DNA from: Xestospongia muta
Taxonomy: Eukaryota > Porifera > Demospongiae > Haplosclerida > Petrosiidae
DNA: 64,000 bases
Assembly (NCBI GenBank): GCA_963693285.1
Contig: OY848922.1
Location: forward strand, 3,708,923 to 3,772,922
Direction: 5' to 3'
In this document: one piece after another, positions 46,192-59,500 of the stretch
Position numbering within the stretch: position 1 is the first letter of the stretch
How the letters are laid out: the number at the start of each line of letters is the position of its first letter
Made by a program: the position numbers and the translations under genes
The notes under the pieces: model-generated
What the model saw: only the letters and a program-made list of their open reading frames with translations
What the model was told of the DNA's origin: nothing
Databases searched by the model: none

Positions 46192-46452
46192 ATGTGTAAG
46201 CAATATGTCAATATCTGGTATTCACTGTGTAACATATTCCTTTACTCAGTGGATAGTTTCCTATACTTCATAATTCCTATTGGTGTGGTTGTATTGGGAT
46301 TAAAGTGTTGTTTGTTGTGGTGGAGAATACATTATTATCAACAAGTATGATGTCATTATAATTTTGTCTGTTAATTTATATAACCCTTACAGAGAAGACA
46401 AGCTCAACATGCCATGCAGGCCCAGATTAGACAAATAGTAATTATAAGGTGA
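46192..46452 (+). CDS. Small single-pass membrane protein (70 aa), two exons
   Basis: Exon 1 46,192-46,344 (51 codons from ATG), donor gtatga. Exon 2 46,393-46,452, after acceptor ttacag, ends TGA. The 48-nt intron is phase 0. Translation: a short N-terminus MCKQYVNIWYSLCN, a hydrophobic segment (FLYFIIPIGVVVLGLKCCLL, about residues 24-43), then WWRIHYYQQ and a Gln/Arg-rich tail RRQAQHAMQAQIRQIVIIR. The Cys pair at the inner edge could be acylated. The family is not recognised. Too short for usual ORF filters. An alternative donor at gtaatt (after ...RQI) could extend it into further exons. Divergent from the ROCO gene. Confidence 0.55.
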
Positions 46453-46504
46453 CAAAATGTTGAGTTAGTTCTATTGATAGCAATGTATAGAATTATTAAC
46501 CCTT

Positions 46505-47083
46505 ATGGTCATCGAAGTGGGTGAGGGTTTATTACTTATTTTACATCTCTGTCTCAATGTGTCTGCTGTCTATTCTAAAAGCACATACAATGTGGCAGAG
46601 TTTATCACTCCTAAGAAATTACTATATTTACAATACACAATTATCTACATTTTCAACATAGGACTTTTTTCTAAAAATGCTTCCTTCTCAAGTTATTTGA
46701 ATATTTGTTGTCTTTTTCAGATAGGATCTCATGGCCACACCCATTTTATGAAATATTATGATTATAATTGTCACATGATCATTATATTATACACTAGCAG
46801 TGATTATAATAATACATTGTATTACATGTTACTAGATAGAGCTCAAACAAGAACAGATGGACTGATTACTGAAATCTACCTTACAAGGATAGTTACAAGA
46901 ACATCTTATGATAGTCATCATATTATATCATCTCTTGTTTTTCCATCAGGTCAGTTTGGACAACCCCATCTGACAATTTCATGTCATTTTATTGTTATAA
47001 CTCCAAATGATCATTTACAATGTGGATGGATGTGGTTATCAGTTAACATCTTATTATGTCACTATCTTATGATGAAGTTATAA
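46505..47083 (+). CDS. Open frame of unknown status (192 codons)
   Basis: A long open frame for such A+T-rich DNA, but with no recognised domain. It starts nine bases after a TTAACCCTTA motif like a piggyBac terminus. A tttttcag acceptor-like site lies inside at about 46,713-46,720, so it may mix intron and exon or belong to a transposon. Just after it, 47,056-47,157 encodes a coding-looking tail in another frame (SYDEVINGQDRSIKVVKVSR). Confidence 0.2.
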   Translation: MVIEVGEGLLLILHLCLNVSAVYSKSTYNVAEFITPKKLLYLQYTIIYIFNIGLFSKNASFSSYLNICCLFQIGSHGHTHFMKYYDYNCHMIIILYTSSDYNNTLYYMLLDRAQTRTDGLITEIYLTRIVTRTSYDSHHIISSLVFPSGQFGQPHLTISCHFIVITPNDHLQCGWMWLSVNILLCHYLMMKL

Positions 47084-47310
47084 ATGGTCAAGATAGATCT
47101 ATAAAAGTTGTGAAAGTGTCAAGATCTAGTAAAGTAGGTGTCCCACATCCAGAATAATTTAGTCTTACTATTCCTAAAGCTGACGGTGATGATGATGACG
47201 TCTTCATACATTTCCATAGGAACCTCAAAATGATAAACAAATAGTAAGTGAAGTAGCTACCCAAACTCCACCCACCTCATGTCATTGACTTATCAATATT
47301 CCAAATAACA

Positions 47311-47585
47311 TACTGTATACCAGCAACCGCTAAAATTTAGCGAATTTCAAAAATCGCCAAATTAAATAACAATAATTTAGCACGTAGTTGCCATGCACAC
47401 ACTTTTGTACACATGATAGCATCTAACAACAAAATCAAACCATCAAAACTGAACTCCATTTTATATTATTAAAATGGATATGGCAGCAAGCCATGTGCTA
47501 AATTTATGAAATTTAATCTCACCAATTAAAAAATTTTACAATTTTGCCAAATTATATCGTTGCTAATAATTCCCAGTATATGGTC
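47311..47585. repeat. Possible MITE
   Basis: The left part contains the perfect palindrome cgctaaaatttagcg. The right part contains degenerate inverted copies of the same aaattt/gctaa motifs, between tata-type borders (tataccag ... ccagtata at 47,316 and 47,573). No coding capacity. Confidence 0.35.
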
Positions 47586-47589
47586 ATCT

Positions 47590-50500
47590 GTATACTATGA
47601 AAGTGACTTTGTAAATGATTGTGATGACAATGTATCCTACATTACTGTTGATATATAAGACTAACTGATCTGTCATTCAATACTATGTAGTGTACACAGT
47701 CAACACTTCATTTATTCATTCAGAAAAGATGAGGTTAACTACCTTATACTAAACTCCTCTGTTCATAATATGTAGTGTTTATTCCTGTTAAAAGTTTAAA
47801 TTATGGCTCATGTACATATCTACGTACCTTTGATATGTAAGTTTTGTTAACGTGATCATGATATAAACAATTCACTTATCATTCTAGTAATACATAGGGT
47901 CAGACCTATGCATGTTTTGGAAATGAGGCTTCATTTTCTACACGTATAATAATGTCACTAAACATTACATAATGTGGTCGGAATACATACATACATTAGT
48001 CTGTTTGATAAAACCTCTGTTACAATCACAGTGTCTAATCATTAAAGTAACATGTGTTACTGTTACAATCAATACAGGTCATCTACAGTACATGACTACA
48101 TGTTCTATTACATTCTCTATTATAGAGAAATATATTAGAATATACTAAGAGAGATCCAGTCAAAGTACAACAACTTCAGACCAGGTGAGATAAGACCAGA
48201 CCAACTCTGATAAACTTACTATGTACATTTACGTTAAATAAACTTTGTCCCTCCTCTCTGGTAATGACTATTTTGAATGCATGTAAATATCATAGGTTAT
48301 TATTAACTTTAAAGACATAGTAACTGGAAGTGAACTGACTGATGTAAGACTAGAAAGAAAATGATATAGGATCTCCAATTGGGTACTATGAAGACATTAC
48401 TGTCAATAATATTGTAACACTATAATACACCCACTGTAGGGTACACTTTACATTTATAAATATCAATAGTATGGTCTCTATTGTTCGATCGAACTTAACA
48501 TCTCCAGTGTTAAACTTCATCATTTTACCTTAAAGTCAGTGTACAAGTACAACCAACATCAGAAACCCATAGTCTCACATAAATGCTATGGGGTCTCACT
48601 CACATGAATCCTATATATTAACACACTTTCGGACAATATTGTTACGCAATGAAGTACCACTGTACTAACATAAGTAATACTTAGAACAAAATATTTTTAG
48701 TATATAAGCCTCTTTGCATTTGGCATTTAAAATTACAGAAATAACACACTATATCATACAGTTGTTATCATTCTAACAGTACATGATTGCATATACTAAT
48801 ATATGTAATATACAACTATGTACTGTACATCTTAAAATTTAATTAAAGCTATACACATCAGCACTGGCTTCCTCTTAACAAAGCCCTAATTAGGAAGGTG
48901 ATAAATGGCTTCTGTTTTTGAAGACTAGCATTTATAGAGCAGTGAATATGTTATCATAGAGCAGTAAACATGTTAGGAAGGTGATAAATGGCTTCTTTAT
49001 TGTGGACTAGCATTTATAGAGCAGTAAACATGTTATTATAGAGTGACATGACAATTGGTTAAAACAATTGGTTTTCAAACAAAGTCAAGCAATGCTGATA
49101 CAACACTTATAATCTTGTGCAGTATCTTACCACATTGCCTCAAATAAAGGTCTGGACCTCTATTTGATATCACTGTCATCTATTGCGTCAAGTATTATAA
49201 TGTATGAATACATATTGTCTTCTTCTATAAAATTTAATTTTATCATTGACAGCTTCATTTATCATTCATGTCAGTACATATTACTTTACATTAAATAATA
49301 ATGATACAAATGGCAACAACTACACATATACATACCGCTCCCAACATAGTGTAATAGGTACATGTATGTACTTAGTACTGGCATAAATAATAGCATAACA
49401 TTATAGATGCAAGCAGTTAAGTAACTATATCTCAGTGGCTTCATTCACATGTTAACACTTTACTATTTTCACACAGTACTAACAGAACCTGCACTAAAAG
49501 AGAGTAAGAGTTCACACTGAAAGTATACCTTTTATTGCTAACATAAACTATAAAATTGCATTGCAATGAGCCAGTTTGGTACAAATATCACTAAAGAAGT
49601 ACAATGACGTTATAAAGCTAAAAATAATATTAAAAGTAGTCATTGTGTCATCATTAAGTTAGTGGAAAGGAGAGGATAAAGATGTCATTGTCTTAAAGTA
49701 GCTTAATCTGTAGCATTTTTACACAATAATCTTGTATTCACAATTAGTGCTAGTTATTAGTCAATGAGTGTTTTAGTTAGACTTCAAAATATGTGGATTC
49801 ATTTTATTAACTATTAAAGTATACTTATTACTCTATGATATCCTATATACATAAAAAAATGTTAAATACAGACAAATGTACTAATCAATACATGGCATAA
49901 TTCTTTCAAGTAAATCTATGTCACTAACTTATTATCATAATTATGCTTAATTTTCTATAGTATACAATTAACATCATTCATTACAATGGCTAATACTTAA
50001 TTCTCTCTAGTATGGTCTTTGATATCCAAGAAGACCTCAGTACTACACACAGTCATGTATATTAGACTAATAGAAATGATGTTTAATAGATATAACATAT
50101 TATGATACATCTGTCACTCTATAATTACACTTAACTGACAACTTGATCATTTACAAGATTTTAATTTTGTCATTTGACTGGTTAAACCATTCACTAGTCT
50201 AATAGTCACAATATATATATCACCACAAGTTTCCTCATGTTATTTAGAATATGGAAGTTTTTGATTATTAACAAGAAATGCATTAAGTAAAATTCCAAAG
50301 TACAAAATATTCCCTTGGTTATATACAGTAACCACAGTGTTCTATCATACTAACAAGATATAAGTACATATACTAACATCAATAATATAAAACTATTATA
50401 TGTGAACATTATCATAAACAACAGGACATGTTTAATGGTTACACTTCACTAACTAATAAGACTATTCTGTTCTTTGAGGACTAGTGCTTCCAGAAATATT

Positions 50501-51689
50501 GATATTCTGTGAAGTTATTGGAAAGAAAATTATTCGAGGCACAATATAATATTATGATCTAACATTTGTGATCATGAGCTGATCAAAATATCATGACTTC
50601 ACTGTATCCATATACATGTATATGAGCTTTACAAATGTGTATGTGTGTGCTGCACATACTAAAGCAGCACTAGTAAGTCATAGTCCACATTTACATATAA
50701 TAATGCAACAAGACATAATAATCACAAATTTACTACTTTGTATTGTACTTTGTCATACCTGAATTGTCAACTACATCACATCAGTAATAGTTGTTCACTA
50801 ATCCTGGTAAACCAGATGTTACATTATCAAACTACCATATCATTCTAATGAATAATATATATTAACATTAATAACTGTACATATAATTATGAATATACTA
50901 TGAACAACCTATGTAGAATAAATTATTTTAATTATTAACATAACACCATTTAATTGTTTCAATAATAATCAGTATAACAACAAAGCAAATACATGTACAT
51001 GTACATACGTATCTCATTTAAAGGTGAATATCAGACTTTATATCATGCATTTAAATAAGTGTATATGTATTCTATTATAATGTACATGTACATTATAAAG
51101 TGGTCACTTTGTCTGACATTACTTTGGTCACTTTGGTATAGCCAACTACATTTCCACTTCCTCGAGTGAGATACACCTGTATTAGAACAATAGATTAATT
51201 TGTCTTTAATACCTATTTGACGTTTCTGGAATCAGACACTAACTTCCTACACAATGTAAAATATAAACCATCTAGAATGACTTCATATATTCATACTTAC
51301 TAGTATCTGCAATAGTATCTGATGTAGTGACATGTAGTGACATGTAGAAGACATGTTAACATGCAGCCAATATTTGATTGGTGTCTGGATGCTGAAGACT
51401 ACTTGGCTTATATTTAACCTAATCATTTCATGGAGCAAAAAATGGTCAGTTACATTGTTGGGCATGAGAGACAAACTTCACAAGGAGCCATCTCTTAAAT
51501 TGAGAATCAATGAGGTGTTTCCAGTGATCTAACTTGAATTGTGTTCCTGATTTTGGTTGTATATTATAGGTATGTTATTTCAATTCTGTATAATCCCCTT
51601 TTGTTGATATATGAAATAGTAATTGGAATGCCCACCTTCACTTCCATACTCATCAACTGGTTTGCTGTGGAATTTTTAAATCTGTGTAC
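47590..51689. other. Intergenic stretch with an 82-bp tandem duplication
   Basis: No supported gene. At 48,891-49,037 a unit beginning ttaggaaggtgataaatggc and containing agcatttatagagcag is repeated after 82 bp. The rest is A+T-rich. Open frames are short and without recognisable content. Confidence 0.4.
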
Positions 51690-52600
51690 AAGAGGAAAGC
51701 AGTCCTACAAATCTAATATATATATTCTGTTAGTCAACTGTTAAAATCAATGCATACATTACTTTAATACATTCATGTATTAAATGTGTATTTTTTTTCT
51801 GTCTTTAGCTAATATGCTCGGTGTTGATTCATTACAGAAATAGATGTGTTGGCCAAAGCATTGATTATCCAATGTTTGACATTGACTCCTATTAGAATCA
51901 TAATGGTTTAATGAGAATGCATGGCTACAAAGACCACTTCTATAGGAACCACACCCATATTCAGTATCAAATAATTAAGTAATGTTTTCTTCTTTAGTTC
52001 TGTTTACTGCTTTATAAAGTAGTATAACCTTGAATGATAAAATGACAATTGAATAAATGGGCTACAATAGTAATAGATTGACTAATTCTTTGTACTACAG
52101 TACTAGTGTCAACATAATTATTTATAAACAATGAGTAATATAATTATGGTATGACTGAATATTTAATTTCATTGTGCTCACTTTCAGCATTCTCTAATTA
52201 CTCTCTCATCCTAATAGCTTTCACTGTATCCCTCTCTAAAATTGTGCTATAGTGTTCCATAACTATACAAGTTTAGGAATTGTACAATATGTGTCAGTTT
52301 TATTTTGTATATTATTACATGGTGCTTCATTTAGATCTGTGGGATGCTGCTCAATTTTTCTTACAAAGAGGTATGACTATGTTTCATTAATGTAGGTTCT
52401 ATTTTTGTAGTATCTTCAGTAGCTCAACAATACCACAGATGATATTCAGAGAGATCTACTTTGTCACCTTCAAAATATTATATTTGATTATTAAATTGTT
52501 AGTAAAATCAAAGGTGGTAATAAACCAACAAACATATTATAGCTTGAGTAATTGTTATCTTCATCAAAGGAGAGTTCTTTTTTAAGAAGAATTATTTGGA
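51690..52600. repeat. 3'-flank repeat of the ROCO array, copy 2
   Basis: Aligned by eye with 12,645-13,560 and 63,170-64,000, same orientation. It lies about 1.9 kb 3' of the paralogue's stop codon. Confidence 0.7.
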
Positions 52601-54489
52601 AAAAGATTTTTTATATGTTTGGTCTCTTGGACGAAATGTTCTGCTAATAATTAGGTTGTTAAAAAGCTAGTGGTGTGTACTTCATCAAAGGCTAGATTAA
52701 GGAAGATAATGACTACAGGAATTTTTTATCACATAGCTATGTGTGGTAATAGGGTAGTTTATTGAGGCAATGTATGACGTCATTGTCATCAGAACAAGGT
52801 AAACAATTATATTATTAGAAAACATGGCCAAAAAATTGTTTCGTAGACGAAAGTCTTTTGGCAAAATTTAACAACTTTTATTGCCTGTAGTATAAACTAA
52901 ACTGAACTAAACCTTGTATAACTATTTTTAACTGATATCCCACATAACTTAGCAGTATTAACAACATTTTAATTAAATTGGTAGTAACATAATAACTAAA
53001 TGTGTTGACTACTGACTACTAACATTGTCTTTACCTTACTTCCATAGAGTGTGCAGTATTACAGATTGCTATAACAATGTTTATGTAAATGAAATAACAT
53101 ACAATGGCTAGCAAGATTTCATACAAGGTTTGATTAGATCTGTTTAGAAGATATACCTATCAGAAAGATGTGACTATCATGTTCTTTGTTGACTAAGTCA
53201 ACAGTTTCATGTATTGGGTACTATTATAAAAATTTGAGAAATAAATACAATTAAAAGAATATGGAAGATAGTTTTATATTTCCCTTATCATATTTAATGT
53301 TTATGGAGTGGCAGAGACCATTTGTGATAGCTGAAAGCAGTCATTTCCCCCAAAATAAAGTTAATATTTTAGCAACATACATAGGCTTAAATGGAAGTTG
53401 CATATATAGTATTACAATTGGAGACATAAAGGAAAGCTCTAAGCTATAAAATATATCATTGTGTAAAAATAAGATTGTACTTCTTTCAAAGAGGAAAGTT
53501 AATGTATTGAAAATGATCATGAACAGAAATAACTATTTATAATGAACAGAGCACATGATAAAGGAAGGTTCTTTAAAACAATTAAACTTTTGCAGAGAAG
53601 TAACAGGTACATCATTAAATGCATTATCTAAGTGATATCCAATCAAATATTGTATGATTTTATTGAGATATACATGTGGCTGGAATATTGTAAAATAATC
53701 TGCTTTTGGACAATGGTATCAGCAAAAATGAAGTGTTCAATCTTTTATCAAGCAATACGGCTACAATCAGGATATTCTAAGGATAACATTTACTTTAGTA
53801 TTCTATTTTATTTACAGTTGTTTCCTGTTTCCCATTTTTGAAGCAGAGACTCATGTTAGGCACTTTTTCATGTCTCCAGACATATATGGTTTATGTGGAT
53901 ACTGGATACTAGTCCCAATTGATATACTCATCTTCACTAGTATCCATCAATGTTTAGAATTAAAGAAAGGATTGGAGAAAGTATTTCCTGAATATAGGTG
54001 AAATAGTACTTTTGCTAGGTTTACATCAATCACTCATAATGGCAACAGTAAAATTAATGACTTCATTCCCTCCAATTAGGAATGAGTTACCAGGTTATTA
54101 AAAACCTCCATAAGGTATGTAAGCTGATAATTAATAAACACTTCCTGTTTTGTAATAACTTCATCCAATAAAAATGTTACTTTACTATATATATTTCAGC
54201 CACATGTCTCAATATAATTATACTATAGCATTTTACATTATATATCAGAGAGACTGTGAACACTATTTGGGCATAAGAATAACGTTTTTTAATAAAGAAG
54301 CACAAATTCAAACAATTAATAAATTATATGAAAAAATTATACATTACATTTTAAAGGAATTAAAACAAAAGTGTAAACATTCTTCTATAATAAGCAAAAT
54401 TACATATTTAAAACTACTAATAAACATAATCAGTAGTTAGTTCATGTAATTATGAATAATGACATTATCTGGAAGAAAGGTAATATAAT
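52601..54489. other. Intergenic stretch
   Basis: A+T-rich with no supported gene. Short open frames at 53.3, 53.6 and 54.2 kb have no recognisable content. Confidence 0.4.
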
Positions 54490-54770
54490 TCATTCACTAG
54501 TTTTGGAAAGACACATATCCAGAATACATTTGGCGATAGAAGGCTCATGAACTGGAGGTAAATCCACTGCTGTTATTATAGTATGCCAAGTAATGTCAGT
54601 AGGTCGTTTGTCTAGCCAAACCTGGATAACATCTGCAAGTCTGTCAGCATTACGATTCCTTTGGTCTAGTATATTCTCCAGATCTCCATGGCTAATTCTC
54701 AAGGCATGTCCTATCTGTCTCCATTTATATTCAATGGGTGATAGTAAATGAATAAGATCCAGTTTGTCTT
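54490..54770 (-). CDS. Second ROCO gene, C-terminal death domain
   Basis: 281 nt ending TGA. KLDLIHLLSPIEYKWRQIGH, ALRISHGDLENILDQRN, RLADVIQVWLDKRPTDITWH and VHEPSIAKCILDMC give the six-helix death-domain pattern with the core Trp. There is no counterpart in the first gene, which ends after its single death domain. Confidence 0.85.
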
Positions 54771-54880
54771 CTATAATTATAAAGACACATCATCAATATA
54801 TATTGCTAAAATCTATAAGTTAATAAGGATAGAGATGTAGGGAAATACTGTATGCATTAGTTGAAGATACAAAGCCTTAC

Positions 54881-55462
54881 CAATATTAACAGGAACACAA
54901 ACATTTTTCTCATGTTGAACAAGTAGTCCACTATCAGTAATGTCTGTAATAAAAGTAAAAAAAATACAGTTACAGTTTCATAATGTAAAAAATGGATGTA
55001 TTAGTTTATGTTCATTATATTTTACAAATTTGATATTACTCATACCTGAAGTGACTAGTTTTTGACTAGCCAATGAATGATCTTTATTCAAATTGTCTTT
55101 GTCTATTGAAAATAAAATGTTGATAAATTACTGCAATACAACGTTGTATATATAGCAATAATTATAATCACTGTTTTTAGTGTTTAGGAAATTATAACTA
55201 AATACTTTTTGTGTTTATAAAGTAGAGAAACATAAACAAACAACATAACTTGTTTTATGTATTAAAAATGAAAATATAGTAATAATAGAGTGAAATTTAG
55301 AGTTAATAATTGATTTCATCTACAGAGTATAGATCAAAAGTGGATTGTACATATGGTAGCAAATATTTTGAATGAAATGTTTATAAATCCTACCAGGATC
55401 TTTTGTATTCTTTTCTAGATCTACATGTTTAGCTACAACTTGTGAAGCAGCACCAGTAGTGT
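54881..55462 (-). CDS. Second ROCO gene, three spacer mini-exons between death domains
   Basis: 55,394-55,462, 55,046-55,102 and 54,881-54,943, of 69, 57 and 63 nt, all phase 1-1 with GT-AG borders. They encode polar spacer text (DTTGAASQVVAKHVDLEKNT; DKDNLNKDHSLASQKLVTS; DITDSGLLVQHEKNVCVPVN). Similar starts (D-T/K/I-) suggest they arose by exon duplication. Confidence 0.7.
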
Positions 55463-55702
55463 CTGCAATGAAAGTAATACTAACAGTAAAAATGACATGT
55501 TTAGATATTTAACAATAAAGACATTTTGTAGGAAATGAAACATTAATACTTAAAAATTCATTGTATTAAAAGAAAAATTCAGCTACAGTTTTTAAAAAAA
55601 TTCAAACTTCATAGAGCAATAGATTAATACATTATTGCATTAAAATCACTGGTAAGTGCACATTTATATGTTCAGATAAACAAATGTAAATTTTAATATT
55701 AC

Positions 55703-55957
55703 CATTTTGTGACTCTATTTTTTGAGCAATATCAAGGTGACCCATATCTTTTAGAGCTTCAATAAATTTTGCCCTAGTTGCTATCCCTCCATCTAACCAT
55801 GTCATTAACATGTCTTTACGAGCAGGTCCAGACTGATGATGGTTGTTCTTTTTGATTTCCTTCAGTACTACATTCTTAATACCCAAATACACTCCCAACA
55901 TTTCCTAATCTTCAATTTCTTTTGCAAACCTTATTAGGGCAACAAGGTGACATTCAT
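55703..55957 (-). CDS. Second ROCO gene, first death domain with TAG
   Basis: 255 nt, phase 1-1. NECHLVALIRFAKEIED, then TAG, then EMLGVYLGIKNVVLKEIKKN, then GPARKDMLMTWLDGG and AKFIEALKDMGHLDIAQKIE. The TAG sits at the Trp of the paralogous YQWDILGEHLG motif. The domain otherwise looks intact. Confidence 0.85.
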
Positions 55958-56014
55958 CTATAGATAATATACAAAATTGTCTTGCTAGGATTCTTATTAT
56001 AATATGTCACTTAC

Positions 56015-56297
56015 TAAGAGGTCCATCTGGTAGATTTGAGCTCACTGGGATAATTACTGATTCAGCCTCTAATAAAAAGGTGAAATTTATAGATACTATT
56101 ATGTTGTTTAATACTATATAGTACTCTGTATATATGTCATCCCTACCTAATTTTACACTCATAACATTGCTTATTTTCAGAGCTGGTTCATCCACAGATA
56201 CTGCTAGTAAAAGTTAAAGATCATTTTATTTAAATATATGGTAAATACATACCAATTAGATCAGTTGATTTGTCACCAGAAATGACAGGGCAAGGAT
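56015..56297 (-). CDS. Second ROCO gene, three linker mini-exons
   Basis: 56,253-56,297 (DPCPVISGDKSTDLI), 56,147-56,200 or 56,203 (VSVDEPALKISNVMSVKL), 56,015-56,068 (EAESVIIPVSSNLPDGPL). All are phase 1-1 and so individually skippable. The middle one has a tandem tagcag acceptor. The first gene has only one such exon (14,559-14,606), most like the third of these. Confidence 0.75.
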
Positions 56298-56357
56298 CTA
56301 TATTAGGATAAATATATGTCAACATCAGAAAAATATGAGGTAATATTTTAAACTCAC

Positions 56358-56802
56358 CAATTAGCCAACAGGTTTGTCTTTCATCAATTAATTCAAGTGT
56401 TGGGAGCTGTTTTTCAATACTACATCTTATTAAAGGTGGATCATCATCCCATGATATAATAACTGGATGTAACTTGTATCCACTTTCACTGTGATCTTGT
56501 TTACAAGGGACAGATACTTCAGCTTTGAGTACCCCTTCATCATATGCCAATATATCAGCACAAGATGATATAGCTTCACAGATAACTTTGCGCAATTTAA
56601 AGCAATTTTTAGTTACACCATTGTAGTAGACCTCAATCCAATAGAATCGATCAACTAATAAGACAGAACCAAATAAATCTTCAGAATAAAGTAAAACAGC
56701 ATAACGAAACTGTCTTGGAAATGCAATTGAACAACTATCTATATCAAATTGTGGACGTTCTGTTCTGTCAACAAGAGCAACTACAACAGCTGGAAACACA
56801 CC
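56358..56802 (-). CDS. Second ROCO gene, conserved post-COR exon
   Basis: 445 nt, same length and phases as exon 14 of the first gene. GVFPAVVVALVDRTERPQF begins it; FPRQFRYAVLLYSEDLFGSV and ISSCADILAYDEG follow; it ends WLIG. Fully open. Confidence 0.9.
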
Positions 56803-56938
56803 CTAAAAATGGAGAATGATGTTATTTTTTATTAATTATCAAAACAAATATGCAGAAATTACACTAATTTGCAAGAGAATACTTTTAACACTAACAAAAT
56901 CAAAGATTGTTGAGTTGTAGAACAGTTACATTACTTAC

Positions 56939-58767
56939 CTGAGGAACGACTTTACTTCTGAATGTAATAATCATTGGATCACATTTTCTTTGAAAAAGAA
57001 CTATGTCTTTCTCTTCTGCTTGTTTAGGTGGTAATACTACTGGTATAAAATAGCGCTTAACGCCATCAGTTGTCGAGAGTGGAGTAATAATATGCAGATA
57101 ACGAAGCAACATTAAAAAGGCATGCTTTGTAAAAAGAGAAGAAACAAATGGTAGGCAAACTTTATCAAGTAAAGATTCATCGAATACTCCAAATTCTTGA
57201 AATGCTCTCTGAGTGTCTGGTGTTATAGACTTACCCTCGAGTAAAATATCCTCTAAGGAGTCTACAAATGACACACGTATCAATGCTGAGAGTAGGTCAA
57301 GGAGATATTGAGGATTACTAAATATTACGTTACGAAGAACAATTGGAAAATACAGAAACAAGGCCATGGTATGTAAGTGGGATAAAGAATTCAGGACATC
57401 ATTTCCATCCATGCCAAGACTACCTCAAATACCATGACAAGATTCTAATGAAATTATTCCATGATCCTCCTGTGACGCTTCCTCTTTCAAACGCAATTCA
57501 AACATGTACCAACGTACTGGTATAGGTGCAGCGATGCCAATTTCCTTCTGATAGGACATAATATGCTGTCGAAGAGAAGATGATATTTTCTTTCGATTCC
57601 ACCAGCAAAGACTATCAACAGGAAATATGAGCTTTTTTGGATCCTCATTAGAAAAAATAAAATGATCATGAAACTCACTAAGAGTAGACAGTAGCTGCTC
57701 ATTCTTAAATTCTAATGGCTCATACAATTCTTTTTTCTTGCGCTTAATTTTGTCATAGCAAGTGCCAATGATCATAAAAAGTGGTAAGCTTTTCTTTCCT
57801 TTTGCAACAATAGCACTTTTAGAAGAAACTATTGAACATACAAAATGCTCTATCAGCTCTAGGTTGGTCATCCGTAACTCACTGGGTTGATTGAGCAACT
57901 TACCATTCTGTGAGTAGCAAAACTGAGGCTTTTCAAAAAGGCTTTCTGTTAACTTTGTACAGATTATATTTATGGTATTGCCACGAATATATGCTCGTGA
58001 TACATCAGCAAATTGTGGCTGACCACCACTATCAAGAACATTTATCCAAGTAGCTTTGTGGCAATTTTGTACTTTTTTTTGCTTTGCTAAAACTTTTGTT
58101 AATTCTCTAGAATATCGATCGGATTTTATCTCTGTAGTGGAAGATGATAGCTCTTTAGATGGGCTGGCACTAGAAACTGCAGGTCTTGTAGCTTTATCAG
58201 ATGAAACTGTTGTGTTGATTGAAGTTACATGAAAGGTTTTCTTCTCTGTTTGTTTTGGTTTTATAGTTGTATCGATATCAGAATCCAACTCATTCAAGTC
58301 TTTTTCTGATATTGTTGATGTTACTGCAGTAGGCAATGGTACAGCAGCATTGTAACGTTTTACATTTTGCTTTGCCGACCCAGTCATACTAGTTTCACCA
58401 AGAGTGAATTTTTGAGGTGATTCTGCAGATAACGTTTTACCACTAGCATCTTCTGAAATAGGATCATCAGTTTCTTGTTGTGAATCTTGCTCTAGTGCAT
58501 GAATTGCATCTGAAAGCATCCTTAGTAAGTCGAGACTGGTAACCTTTTCCCATATCTTTCCTTCATTGCGTCCAGCCACCCTCTCTAATGCTCGTATAGG
58601 TCTTGTTGCTAATGCTGTACTGTTGTGAAATCTAGGTGCACTCCAGTTGAACAGAAGTGACTTGAATGCTGTTTTACCAACACAAGGTGGTCCCATAAGA
58701 ACAAGTCTCATGTTAGTCAATTGAACATTGCCTTTGTGGAGACCACGTTTGAAAAGTCGTTGCAATG
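56939..58767 (-). CDS. Second ROCO gene, Roc-COR exon with TGA
   Basis: 1,829 nt. It starts at acceptor attacag with LQRLFKRGLHKGNVQLTNMR, then P-loop GPPCVGKTAF, a long low-complexity insert, NVLDSGGQPQF, GTCYDK and the COR (PIPVRWYMFELRLKEEASQ). After SCHGI there is TGA (57,425-57,427), then the same frame resumes GSLGMDGNDVLNSL and runs to VVPQ. The paralogue has only a loosely conserved segment here, so one residue replaces the stop without other damage. Confidence 0.85.
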
Positions 58768-59500
58768 CTGTAATAAAAATACAAAAGAACATGGTATTAA
58801 TGCTTGAATAAACTATTGTATTATTAAAATGATATTATATTAATCATATTAATAATTCAATATTATATGCGATCTTTTAATGGATTATTTAATATATATT
58901 TATCTCAAGATTGGAGACTCTGCATAAATAAATTACTGAATATTAGCCAATAGAGAAGAGTGCATGAAGAATTAAAAGAACCACAGTACTGCTTGTTACA
59001 TAAGAAACCTCCACAAATTATGTTTCAAATTTTTGATTATAATAGCTAAATTTCTTAATTGCCGTAACTATAAATTCTATAATTTTAGTAATAGTCATGA
59101 ATCTATTGGTATGATCATGTCTACTTATTTCATATATTTATTTTATTGCTGTTTGGCATTTAGTTAAGATATAAAAGAAATTAACATTATGTTGTAACTA
59201 CTAATACATATTACTGCTAATGAGTTTAATTTATTTTAAAATTTAGCATAAGTGACTGCAGTATTGCAGCTGCTGTAAAAACATTATCTTAGAATTACTT
59301 AATAATTACATTATTCTAACTATGATGCTGCAAGTAATGACTCTTAAGATATTGTAATGTAACTAAAACAATAAAAAGAAGTATATAGGAAAGCTTAAAA
59401 ATTATAAACTATTTAGAAAACTACAATAATATAAACTATACAAAGATAATAAAATTACTGTGATATATATACTTGTTTTATCAAGTTATCAAATACATAC

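Noticed and set aside
56900..57412. Separate gene starting at the ATG at 57,412
   Set aside because: It is the same frame as the upstream Roc-COR sequence, separated only by one TGA, and it aligns without a gap to the middle of the paralogue's COR.
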